From positions 1 to 16,891 of the forward strand of contig MHGW01000024.1 of the NCBI GenBank assembly GCA_001805765.1: a stretch of 16,891 bases of DNA. Reading direction: 5' to 3'. The DNA comes from Omnitrophica WOR_2 bacterium RIFCSPLOWO2_01_FULL_41_12 (GTDB lineage: Bacteria > Omnitrophota > Gorgyraeia > Gygaellales > Profunditerraquicolaceae). Shown in pieces: positions 7,471 to 14,319 of this stretch. The position numbers and the translations under genes were made by a program. The notes under the pieces were generated by a model. It was not told where the DNA came from. It ran no database searches and worked only from the letters and a program-made list of their open reading frames with translations. Positions within the stretch are counted from its first letter, which is position 1. Each line of letters starts with the position of its first letter.

Positions 7471-8031
7471 CTAAAACTCCAGTACTTCCTTCTCTTTATT
7501 CTTTAATAACTCTTCGATCTTAGCGATATATTTATCGACGAGTTTCTGCAGTTCCTCAATTCCCCTGAATTTATCATCTTCGGCAATAACTTTATCTTTC
7601 TCTAATTTCTCCAAAGACTCTTTTGCCTCCCGCCTGATCGTGCGTAATGATACCCTGCCTTCTTCAGACATCTTATGCACTACCTTAGCCAATTCTTCAC
7701 GCCGCTCTCTGGATAACTGCGGTATGACTAACCTGATGAGGGTCCCGTTATTAGAAGGAGTAATCCCCAGATTAGACTTCATAATCGCCTTCTCTATTTC
7801 GGGGATAGCGGTTTTATCCCAGGGCTGTATGGTCAGCAAATGCGGGTCAGGCGCAGAAATAGAGGCTAGTTGTTTAAGTAAGGTGGGTGTTTCGTAGTAA
7901 TTAATGTATAATCCCTCTACCAGGCTGGGTGAGGCCCGGCCTGTCCTTATTTCCGCGAATTCTCTGCTCACAGATTCCAATGCCTTTTTCATTTTTTCTT
8001 CGGTGCTATGTAGAATTTCTTTGGTAGTCAT
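7471..8031 (-). CDS. frr: Ribosome recycling factor
   Basis: 186 aa, the normal length for RRF. With EF-G it splits post-termination ribosomes. The sequence matches the family end to end: the first helix with EIRTGRASPSLVEG (about 27-40), the beta-sandwich region with LTIQPWDKTAIPEIEKAI (about 66-83) and SNLGITPSNNG, then IPQLSRERREELAKVVHKMSEEGRVSLRTIRREA and the last long helix to residue 186. AAGGAGA lies a few bases before the ATG. The gene follows pyrH by 14 bases, the common bacterial order rpsB-tsf-pyrH-frr. tRNA-Lys starts four bases after its stop. Confidence 0.98.
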   Translation of the reverse strand: MTTKEILHSTEEKMKKALESVSREFAEIRTGRASPSLVEGLYINYYETPTLLKQLASISAPDPHLLTIQPWDKTAIPEIEKAIMKSNLGITPSNNGTLIRLVIPQLSRERREELAKVVHKMSEEGRVSLRTIRREAKESLEKLEKDKVIAEDDKFRGIEELQKLVDKYIAKIEELLKNKEKEVLEF

Positions 8032-8045
8032 TATGTCTCCTTCGC

Positions 8046-8768
8046 CTAAGAAACCACTGTGCCTATCTTTTCGCCCACGACCACGCGCTTGATGTTGCCT
8101 TGCCGGTTTAGATTAAATACTACAATGGGCATTTTATTATCCATACACAGGCTCACTGCAGTAGCATCCATAACCCTAAGCCCCTTCTTTAAAACATCTA
8201 TATATTTTAGTTTGTCAAATTTCTTTGCCTCTTTTACTTTCAAGGGGTCTGCAGAATAAACCCCGTCTACTTTGGTCGCCTTCAGGATGGCATCGGCATT
8301 TATTTCCATGGCCTTAAGCGCAGCCGCGGTATCGGTGGTAAAATAAGGATTGCCTGTTCCGGCGACAAATATGACTACGCGGCCCTTTTCCAGATGCCTG
8401 ATCGCCTTTCTTCTAATATAGGGCTCGGCAATTTTTTGTATCTCTATGGCGGTCATTACGCGGGTAGGTAAGCCTATCTTTTCCAGGACATCCTGCAAGG
8501 CCAGGCCGTTTATCACTGTGGCTAACATTCCCATATAATCCGCCACCGAACGGTCCATATCTAATCCGCGCAGGCTAGTATTTTCCTGGCCACGGAAGAT
8601 ATTTCCTGCACCCAGGACTATGGCCACATCTACCCGTAAATCCCTGATCTCTTTTATCTGGCGCGAAATAGAAACTAAAACCGAATGGTCGATACCGTGG
8701 GGTTTCCTGCCCTGCAGTGCTTCGCCGCTTAGTTTTAAAACTATTCTCTTATACACCGGGTGGGACAC
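8046..8768 (-). CDS. pyrH: UMP kinase
   Basis: 240 aa. Amino-acid-kinase-fold enzyme that makes UDP from UMP and ATP in the cytosol and so feeds UTP, CTP and UDP-sugar pools. KLSGEAL (12-18), GAGNIFRG (53-60), the [20 protein letters not shown] helix (72-91) and [12 protein letters not shown] (138-149) are the conserved substrate and nucleotide loops, and [10 protein letters not shown] lies near 210-219. The start is taken as GTG at 8768, with GGAG six bases upstream; an overlapping ATG at 8770 is in another frame. It is one base away from the tsf stop. Confidence 0.98.
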   Translation of the reverse strand: MSHPVYKRIVLKLSGEALQGRKPHGIDHSVLVSISRQIKEIRDLRVDVAIVLGAGNIFRGQENTSLRGLDMDRSVADYMGMLATVINGLALQDVLEKIGLPTRVMTAIEIQKIAEPYIRRKAIRHLEKGRVVIFVAGTGNPYFTTDTAAALKAMEINADAILKATKVDGVYSADPLKVKEAKKFDKLKYIDVLKKGLRVMDATAVSLCMDNKMPIVVFNLNRQGNIKRVVVGEKIGTVVS

Positions 8769-8769
8769 A

Positions 8770-9294
8770 TTAATCTCCCACTTTATAACGGATGAACCTG
8801 CGAATAATTATATTTTCCCCAATTTTAGCGATCAGGCTTCCTAGATAATCTCTGATGGTGATATTAGGGTCTTTAATAAAGGCCTGCTCTAACAAACATT
8901 TCTCTTTCAAGAAAAGCCCCTGATTTTCTTCTTTTTCCAAAACACTGTTAGGCACATCCTCTTTCTTGATATATAAAGGATTGCAGGCGGCTATCTGCAT
9001 GGCCACGTCTTTGGTAAACTGAGCGAAATCGGAATTCCTGGCCACAAAATCACTTTCACAATTCACTTCTAATAATACGCCGATTTTATTGCCCAGATGC
9101 ACATAGGCCTCAATCCTGCCTTCTTTAGCTATGCGGTCTTGTTTCTTTGCCGCAATCTCTAGCCCGCGCTTACGCAATAATTCTTGCGCCCTAGGGATAT
9201 CGCCGCCTGTTTCTTCAAGCGCCTTCTTACAGTCAGATACGCTGGCAGAGCTTAGCTTCCTTAACTCCTTAACTGTCTCTAGGGATACCTTCAT
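8770..9294 (-). CDS. tsf: Elongation factor Ts, short form
   Basis: 174 aa. Guanine nucleotide exchange factor for EF-Tu. The N-terminal UBA-like domain (about 1-50) keeps [12 protein letters not shown], and the core has the family signature [13 protein letters not shown] (about 78-90). The protein is far shorter than E. coli EF-Ts (283 aa) and resembles Thermus-type EF-Ts (about 196 aa), which has one core subdomain and works as a dimer; dimerisation here is inference. The usual TGAG motif of the first helix is replaced by SSAS. The gene starts eight bases after rpsB and has only a weak ribosome site. Confidence 0.97.
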   Translation of the reverse strand: MKVSLETVKELRKLSSASVSDCKKALEETGGDIPRAQELLRKRGLEIAAKKQDRIAKEGRIEAYVHLGNKIGVLLEVNCESDFVARNSDFAQFTKDVAMQIAACNPLYIKKEDVPNSVLEKEENQGLFLKEKCLLEQAFIKDPNITIRDYLGSLIAKIGENIIIRRFIRYKVGD

Positions 9295-9302
9295 ATTTTA
9301 TG

Positions 9303-10196
9303 TTAGGGCTTCTTCCTCGCCCGAGTTTTTTCGTCCAAGGATGGCCGAGAACGGCCTTTCTTTATGATTTTATTCTCCTCTATTGGAGGCGCGGTTGTCT
9401 CCACAATCTCTTCAATTTCTTTTATTTTTACCTCCTCTTCGGGAAGTATGACCGGCTCATCTAAGGCAGGTTCTTCTTTTATAGTTACGCTCTCTTTAGA
9501 AAGATAAGAGAGAAATCTTTTTCTTCCTTCAATAATGGTATCTGCAATTATGTTGGTTACCGCACGTATAGACTTTGTAGCGTCGTCGTTACCGGGGATA
9601 GGAAAGCTAATCAGTTCGGGATTGGAATTAGTGTCAATCAGGCCGATTATAGGTATGGATAACCTGCCTGCCTCCCGCACTGCGGTCTCTTCTTTTTTGG
9701 TATCTACAATAAAAATCGCAGCCGGCATGCGTTCCATCTGGACAATCCCGGAAAAATTTTTCTTTAGTTTCACTGACTCTTTCTCTAAACCCGCCACTTC
9801 TTTTTTAGTCAGTTTTTTAAAGGTGCCGTCCTCCCTCATCCTCTCTATGTCTTTTAAACGGTTAATACTCTTTTTTATGGTGGCGAAATTAGTCAGCAGT
9901 CCGCCTGGCCAGCGCTCGGTGACATAAAACATAGCGCAACGTATCGCTTCCTGTTGCACCACTTCCTGCGCCTGCTTTTTTGTCCCGACAAATAGGACTG
10001 CCTCGCCCTTGGAAGTAACCTCTAGTAAGAAATCCCGGGCGCGATTTAAGCATTCTTCGGTTTTCTCTAAATCAATAATATAAATTCCGCTCCTTTGCCC
10101 AAAGATAAATTTCTTCATCTTGGGATTCCAGCGTTTGGTCTGATGACCAAAATGCACGCCTGCTTCTAAAAGTTGCTTGATTAATTCTGAAGGCAC
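9303..10196 (-). CDS. rpsB: Small ribosomal subunit protein S2 with a charged C-terminal tail
   Basis: 297 aa. The S2 core fills about residues 1-230, with [25 protein letters not shown] (split here as [11 protein letters not shown] and [14 protein letters not shown]) at 9-33, the [14 protein letters not shown] region near 93-106 and the [25 protein letters not shown] segments near 184-208. The remaining 65 or so residues are an acidic Glu/Ile/Pro-rich stretch followed by a basic end ([17 protein letters not shown]) with no recognised domain. The start is GTG at 10196, supported by AAGGAGG eight bases upstream. It is the first gene of the translation block. In other bacteria S2 can repress its own operon, but no such element is recognisable here. 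Confidence 0.97.
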   Translation of the reverse strand: MPSELIKQLLEAGVHFGHQTKRWNPKMKKFIFGQRSGIYIIDLEKTEECLNRARDFLLEVTSKGEAVLFVGTKKQAQEVVQQEAIRCAMFYVTERWPGGLLTNFATIKKSINRLKDIERMREDGTFKKLTKKEVAGLEKESVKLKKNFSGIVQMERMPAAIFIVDTKKEETAVREAGRLSIPIIGLIDTNSNPELISFPIPGNDDATKSIRAVTNIIADTIIEGRKRFLSYLSKESVTIKEEPALDEPVILPEEEVKIKEIEEIVETTAPPIEENKIIKKGRSRPSLDEKTRARKKP

Positions 10197-10204
10197 CGCT
10201 CTTT

Positions 10205-10211
10205 CCTCCTT
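10205..10211 (-). promoter_or_regulatory. Strong ribosome-binding site for rpsB
   Basis: Reads AAGGAGG on the minus strand, eight bases before the GTG start at 10196. It is the best Shine-Dalgarno match in the window and fixes the non-ATG start. Confidence 0.85.
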
Positions 10212-10222
10212 GTATAATATGT

Positions 10223-10251
10223 ATTATATACTGTTTAATGTCTAATTTCTA
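10223..10251 (-). promoter_or_regulatory. Predicted sigma-70-type promoter of the rpsB series
   Basis: A perfect -10 box TATAAT lies at 10223-10228 (minus strand). A weak -35 candidate, TAGAAA at 10246-10251, is 17 bases upstream. A start near 10216 would give a leader of about 20 bases, just enough to hold the ribosome site. The -35 match is poor, and the heptamer repeats overlap it. Confidence 0.5.
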
Positions 10252-10278
10252 ATGACGAATGTCTAATGAATGACTAAT
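10233..10278. repeat. Tandem 7-bp repeats upstream of rpsB
   Basis: Five heptamers run in phase at 10233-10267 on the plus strand: GTTTAAT, GTCTAAT, TTCTAAT, GACGAAT, GTCTAAT. A four-base remnant GAAT and one more unit, GACTAAT at 10272-10278, follow. The consensus is close to GWCTAAT. The array overlaps the -35 and spacer of the predicted rpsB promoter. It may be a simple intergenic repeat or an operator. Confidence 0.65.
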
Positions 10279-10290
10279 TCTTAAATGTTT

Positions 10291-10318
10291 AAATGACTAA
10301 ATTAGGCATTAGTCATTT
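10291..10318. terminator. Hairpin between msbA and rpsB, possible terminator of msbA
   Basis: AAATGACTAA at 10291-10300 pairs perfectly with TTAGTCATTT at 10309-10318 across an 8-base loop. The same right arm can instead pair with AATGACTAAT at 10269-10278. It lies about 80 bases after the msbA stop on the minus strand. The stem is A/T-rich and the flanking U-runs are short, so termination is possible but weakly supported. The rest of the spacer 10319-10400 shows only a 6-bp stem (CTACTT 10327-10332 / AAGTAG 10341-10346). Confidence 0.35.
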
Positions 10319-10400
10319 TACTATTGCTACTTCACTTCTTAAGTAGTTAAGGGTAATTTTACTAATATACCATAAACTCAACCAGTTGCAACAATTTTTA

Positions 10401-12194
10401 TTACGCTCTGAATTCCTGCATGCCGTAATATCGTTTATATAAGCCATTTTTTTCTATTAGTTGCTGGTGGGTTCCTCTCTCCACAATCTCGCCCTTGTCT
10501 AAAACGATAATCTGTGAGGCAGATTTTACGGTAGAAAGCCGGTGGGCAATGACGAATACTGTGCGTCCCTGGATGAGTTGCTCTAATGCCTGCTGCACAA
10601 TCCTTTCTGCGTCTGAATCCAATTGTGAAGTGGCTTCGTCCAGGATTAAAATAGGGGGGTTTTTCAGCAGCGCCCTAGCAATAGCAATCCTCTGTTTTTC
10701 TCCTCCGGAAAGCCGCATTCCTCTGTCACCGATAACCGTGTCATATCTTTGGGGTAAACGCAAGATAAACTCATGCGCATAAGCCCGTATCGCTGCCTGC
10801 TCAATTTCATTATTGGAGGCCTTGGGCTTGCCATAAGCGATATTTGCCCTTACCGTATCATTAAATAATATGGTCTCTTGACTGACTATGCCGATTTGAC
10901 TGCGTAAAGAACGCAGGGTTACATTTTTAATATCCTGGCTGTCCATAAAAACCTCTCCCTTAGTAGGGTCGTAGAAACGGGGTATCAGGTCTACAAACGT
11001 AGTCTTACCCACTCCGCTAGGGCCCACTACGGCTAAGGTTGTGCCTAAGCCCACTTCCAGGTTTATATTTTTCAGAATCGTCCTGTCGCCATAACTAAAA
11101 TCTACGTTTCTAAATACTATCTTTTCTTTTATCGCTGGTAAAGCTCCTGCCTCACTAGCTTCTTTTATGGTAGGCGGGATATCCAAAACCTCATAGATTC
11201 TTTTTACCGCTGCCATAGCCTGTTGAATAATAGAATTCACCTGGCTGAGTTTTTTAAACGGCCGGATCAGGGAAAGCAGGGCCGCGATAAATAAGGCAAA
11301 TATACCGAAGGATAATTTCTCCTGCGCAACTTGTTTAAATCCGTAAAAGATAATGAAAAGCGCTGCTGCCTGGCCCAGGAGTTCGGTAATAACCCCCAAA
11401 AGGATGGTCCTTTTTATAGACTTCATGGTCAATTTATAATAATCTTGATTTTGGCCTTTAAACCTTAAAACTTCCCTCTCTTCCATACAAAAGGCCTTGA
11501 CTATCCTGACTCCGGTAAATGTTTCTACCAGTAGGGAATTTATATCAGCCATTTTCTCCTGCGATTTTTTACTTAACTTGCGTAAGACCTTGCCTACCCT
11601 AATCATCGGCACCGCTACCAAAGGCAGAAGTACCAGCGAAATTAAGGCGTACCTCCAGTTGATCAAAAAAGCCAGCAACGCACAGGAGATCACCTGAAAG
11701 GACTGATAAACTAAATCCGTAACTGCATAAGATACGGCATTTTCAATCAGCCGGACATCATTGGTAATGCGGGAAACTAATTCCCCGCTTCTTTTTTGGG
11801 TAAAGTAGTCTAAAGATAAATTCTGTAATTTTTCATAGACTAAATTTCTGGTATCGCGGACTACTTTTTGGCCCACCCCAGACATAATATAGGTATGTAA
11901 AAATTCAAAAATTGCCCGGATAATTAAGGCAATGGGTATAATGATGAATAAAAGAGAAAGAACTTTTAAGGACGAGAAGGCATTAAGTTGGCTTAAAATT
12001 CTTTGCACAAATCCCGGTAAATTGCTGCCGCTAAAATTTATGGGCTTATTCGTAAATATCCTGTCTATCACCGGCACAATGGCGCTTAAGCGAAAGATGT
12101 CTAGCAGCGCGACTATTCCCATAAAAATTCCGGAAAGAACAAGTAGCCCATAATAGGGCTGAGCAAACCTGAATAATCTGCGATAATCCTGCAT
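10401..12194 (-). CDS. msbA: Lipid A export ABC transporter, MsbA-like (fused permease/ATPase)
   Basis: 597 aa from the chosen ATG. The N-terminal half (about 1-325) is a six-helix type I exporter membrane domain; the C-terminal half is the ATPase, with Walker A GPSGVGKTT (391-399), signature LSGGEKQ (495-501), Walker B ILILDEATSQLD (515-526) and the switch His551. MsbA homodimers flip lipid A-core across the inner membrane. The divergent lpxB gene supports that role, but related half-size exporters of drugs or peptides look alike. The reading frame is open to an ATG at 12218; the start at 12194 is preferred because family members begin like MQDYRRLFRFAQPYY and because the predicted promoter would place the mRNA start about there. 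No Shine-Dalgarno sequence precedes either ATG. Confidence 0.87.
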   Translation of the reverse strand: MQDYRRLFRFAQPYYGLLVLSGIFMGIVALLDIFRLSAIVPVIDRIFTNKPINFSGSNLPGFVQRILSQLNAFSSLKVLSLLFIIIPIALIIRAIFEFLHTYIMSGVGQKVVRDTRNLVYEKLQNLSLDYFTQKRSGELVSRITNDVRLIENAVSYAVTDLVYQSFQVISCALLAFLINWRYALISLVLLPLVAVPMIRVGKVLRKLSKKSQEKMADINSLLVETFTGVRIVKAFCMEEREVLRFKGQNQDYYKLTMKSIKRTILLGVITELLGQAAALFIIFYGFKQVAQEKLSFGIFALFIAALLSLIRPFKKLSQVNSIIQQAMAAVKRIYEVLDIPPTIKEASEAGALPAIKEKIVFRNVDFSYGDRTILKNINLEVGLGTTLAVVGPSGVGKTTFVDLIPRFYDPTKGEVFMDSQDIKNVTLRSLRSQIGIVSQETILFNDTVRANIAYGKPKASNNEIEQAAIRAYAHEFILRLPQRYDTVIGDRGMRLSGGEKQRIAIARALLKNPPILILDEATSQLDSDAERIVQQALEQLIQGRTVFVIAHRLSTVKSASQIIVLDKGEIVERGTHQQLIEKNGLYKRYYGMQEFRA

Positions 12195-12202
12195 AATCGT
12201 AT

Positions 12203-12231
12203 AATATATCATATCCATTGACTTTTGTCGA
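12203..12231 (-). promoter_or_regulatory. Predicted msbA promoter, nearly leaderless
   Basis: On the minus strand, TCGACA (12226-12231) and TATATT (12203-12208) are separated by 17 bases, each 5/6 to consensus. Only eight bases separate the -10 box from the ATG at 12194, so the transcript should begin within about two bases of the start codon. It overlaps the opposing promoter. Confidence 0.5.
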
Positions 12232-12246
12232 GTGGTTTGCTATTAT
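12218..12246 (+). promoter_or_regulatory. Predicted promoter of the dehydrogenase-lpxB-HD-GYP operon, leaderless
   Basis: TTGACT (12218-12223) and TATTAT (12241-12246) are separated by exactly 17 bases, 5/6 matches each. The ATG at 12254 is seven bases after the -10 box, where transcription should start, and no ribosome site can fit. This argues for a leaderless mRNA and against the upstream in-frame TTG at 12218, which lies in the -35 box. Confidence 0.65.
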
Positions 12247-12253
12247 TTTTGCT

Positions 12254-13183
12254 ATGCGTAAGATAAAGGTAGGTGTTATAGGCGTGGGGCATTTGGGCGT
12301 AAGGCACGCCCAGATATACCAGGAAATCCAAAATTGTTCTCTGGTAGGAGTTTGCGATATAAATAGAACGCGTCTTAACGAAGTATCCCAAAGCCTGAAT
12401 GTTACTGGTTTTACTGATTATAAAGAACTTCTGGATAAGGTGGATGCGGTAAGTATTGCTGCGCCTACCATTTCCCATTACGGAATAGCCTCGGACTTCT
12501 TGAAGAATAATATTCATGCTTTAGTGGAAAAACCGTTTACCAAAAACCTGAAAGAAGCGCAAATACTGATTAAAATAGCCCAAAAAAACAAACTTATCCT
12601 GCAGGTAGGCCATATTGAAAGGTTTAACTCTGGATTTTGCGCCACCCAAAAACTCATCCACAATCCTCAATTTATTGAATGCCACCGCTTGAGCCCTTTT
12701 CCTAACCGTTCTTTAGACATCGGCGTAGTTTTGGACCTGATGATCCATGATATTGATATCGTGCTGGGATTAATAAATAACCCGATTAAAAAAATTGAGG
12801 CAGTGGGGGTTAAGGTATTAACCGAATTCGAAGATATTGCCAATGCCCGGATTTCCTTTAAAAATGGCTGTGTCTGCAATTTAACTGCCAGCCGCGTATC
12901 TGACGAATGGATGCGCAAAATCCGCATATTTCAGGAGAACGCATATATTTCCTTAGATTATAAGAATGAAGAAGCATTTATATACAGGAAAACACCTGCG
13001 GGAATTACCAAAGAATCCCTGCCTATCGAAAAGGAACAGCCCCTAAAAAAAGAGCTCGCCGCGTTTATTGATTGCATTATCCAAAATCAAGAGCCTCTGG
13101 TATCGGGAAAAGTGGCTTTTCAGGCGCAAGCCTTAGCCTTAGATATCCAAGAGCAAATATGGAAAAAATTAAAAATATCCTGA
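12254..13183 (+). CDS. Gfo/Idh/MocA-family dehydrogenase, possible UDP-GlcNAc 3-dehydrogenase (GnnA-like)
   Basis: 309 aa. NAD(P)-dependent oxidoreductase of the Gfo/Idh/MocA family. The Rossmann loop is GVIGVGHLG (7-15), followed by the family EKP at 92-94, GHIERFNS (119-126) and DLMIHD (161-166) with the likely catalytic His165. Dehydrogenases of this family encoded among lpx genes include GnnA, which oxidises the 3-OH of UDP-GlcNAc so that GnnB can aminate it and LpxA can build an amide-linked lipid A. The immediate overlap with lpxB fits that role, but no GnnB-like aminotransferase is in the window and the substrate is inference. Its last 25 bases overlap lpxB in another frame, so the two are co-translated. 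The start at 12254 agrees with the promoter and with the length of the Rossmann fold. Confidence 0.87.
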   Translation: MRKIKVGVIGVGHLGVRHAQIYQEIQNCSLVGVCDINRTRLNEVSQSLNVTGFTDYKELLDKVDAVSIAAPTISHYGIASDFLKNNIHALVEKPFTKNLKEAQILIKIAQKNKLILQVGHIERFNSGFCATQKLIHNPQFIECHRLSPFPNRSLDIGVVLDLMIHDIDIVLGLINNPIKKIEAVGVKVLTEFEDIANARISFKNGCVCNLTASRVSDEWMRKIRIFQENAYISLDYKNEEAFIYRKTPAGITKESLPIEKEQPLKKELAAFIDCIIQNQEPLVSGKVAFQAQALALDIQEQIWKKLKIS

Positions 13184-14319
13184 TTGTTGCCGGCGAGGCC
13201 TCTTCAGACCTGCACGCTAGCCATCTTGTCCAGGCCATAAAAGAAATAAATCCGAGCACCCAATTCTCTGGCTTAGGCGGTAAAAGGCTAAAAGAACAAG
13301 GGGTAAATTTATATTTTGACCTGGTAGAGCTGGCGGTAGTGGGTTTTTGGGAAGTCTTAAAGCACCTAAAAAAATTTAAGCAAATTTTTGCGGATTTATT
13401 AGTAAAAGTAGATTTAAACCCGCCTGATCTGGCTATACTGGTAGACTATCCGGGTTTTAATTTAAGATTGGCCAAGGAATTAAAAAAAAGAAAAATACCT
13501 ATAGTCTATTACATCAGCCCGCAGGTCTGGGCCTGGGGAAGGGGTAGATTAAATTTAATCCGCAAATTTGTAGACAGGATGATTGTGTTGTTTGAATTCG
13601 AGAAAGAACTCTATAAAAAAGAAGGCATACCGGTTTCCTTTGTCGGCCATCCGCTTTTAGACCTGGTCAAACCCACATTAAATAAAGAAGAATTATTGCC
13701 TAAATTAAATATCCCTGTTACTAAATATAGCGTAGCATTACTGCCTGGCTCCAGAGAAAAAGAGGTAAAAAATATCCTGCCCATCATGCTGGATACCGCC
13801 CGTTTAATGCATAATGATATCCCGGATATAAAATTTTTAATCCTAAGGGCCTCTACGGTAAGGCAAGATTTATTCCGCCAGATCTTATCCCGCTATAAAT
13901 TACCGGTCTATATTTTAAATGATTTAACCTATGACGGATTAGCGGCTTCTGATTTTGCGATTGTTGCCTCGGGCACGGCTACATTAGAAACCGCTCTACT
14001 AGGAATACCCATGGTCATTATTTACAAGGTTTCCTTCTCAACCTGGCTTTATTTAAGGATGGCGATTAAGGTGCCCTATATCGGAATGGTCAATATTATT
14101 GCGAATAGATATATTGTCCCTGAATTTGTACAATATAATGCTAAGCCCCGTAAAATTTATTCCTATATAAAAGACACCTTGACTGACCCCGGGAAGCTGG
14201 ATAGAATAAAACCATTATTGCATGATGTTAAGTTACGCTTAGGGCAAACCCAGGCCACTAAAAAAGCAGCACGTATTATTGTAGAACTATTAGAAAATTA
14301 TGCACATAAATCCCGGTAA
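13159..14319 (+). CDS. lpxB: Lipid-A-disaccharide synthase
   Basis: 386 aa, the usual LpxB length. GT19 glycosyltransferase that joins UDP-diacylglucosamine to lipid X and releases UDP, at the inner face of the inner membrane. Conserved blocks are all present: GEASSD (12-17; most homologues have GEASGD), GLGGKRL (38-44), DYPGFN with the conserved Asp97, YYISPQVWAWG (117-127), FVGHPLLD (161-168), LLPGSREKEV (194-203) and the UDP-binding ASGTATLETALLG (270-282). The open frame extends upstream to 13072, but that part lies in the dehydrogenase gene and has no LpxB similarity; MEKIKNILIVAGEASS is the family N-terminus. It overlaps the dehydrogenase by 25 bases and the HD-GYP gene by 20. Confidence 0.96.
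   Translation: MEKIKNILIVAGEASSDLHASHLVQAIKEINPSTQFSGLGGKRLKEQGVNLYFDLVELAVVGFWEVLKHLKKFKQIFADLLVKVDLNPPDLAILVDYPGFNLRLAKELKKRKIPIVYYISPQVWAWGRGRLNLIRKFVDRMIVLFEFEKELYKKEGIPVSFVGHPLLDLVKPTLNKEELLPKLNIPVTKYSVALLPGSREKEVKNILPIMLDTARLMHNDIPDIKFLILRASTVRQDLFRQILSRYKLPVYILNDLTYDGLAASDFAIVASGTATLETALLGIPMVIIYKVSFSTWLYLRMAIKVPYIGMVNIIANRYIVPEFVQYNAKPRKIYSYIKDTLTDPGKLDRIKPLLHDVKLRLGQTQATKKAARIIVELLENYAHKSR

Noticed and set aside
12218..12253. In-frame upstream TTG start adding 12 residues to the dehydrogenase
   Set aside because: These codons lie in the predicted -35 to -10 region, encode hydrophobic residues unlike the family, and the Rossmann strand begins right after the ATG at 12254.
12209..12517. 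Minus-strand 102-codon open frame opposite the dehydrogenase
   Set aside because: It overlaps conserved Rossmann codons on the other strand and the promoter region, and its composition is not protein-like.
13072..13158. 29-residue N-terminal extension of LpxB
   Set aside because: It is an out-of-frame reading of the dehydrogenase C-terminus and has no LpxB similarity; the family N-terminus starts at 13159.
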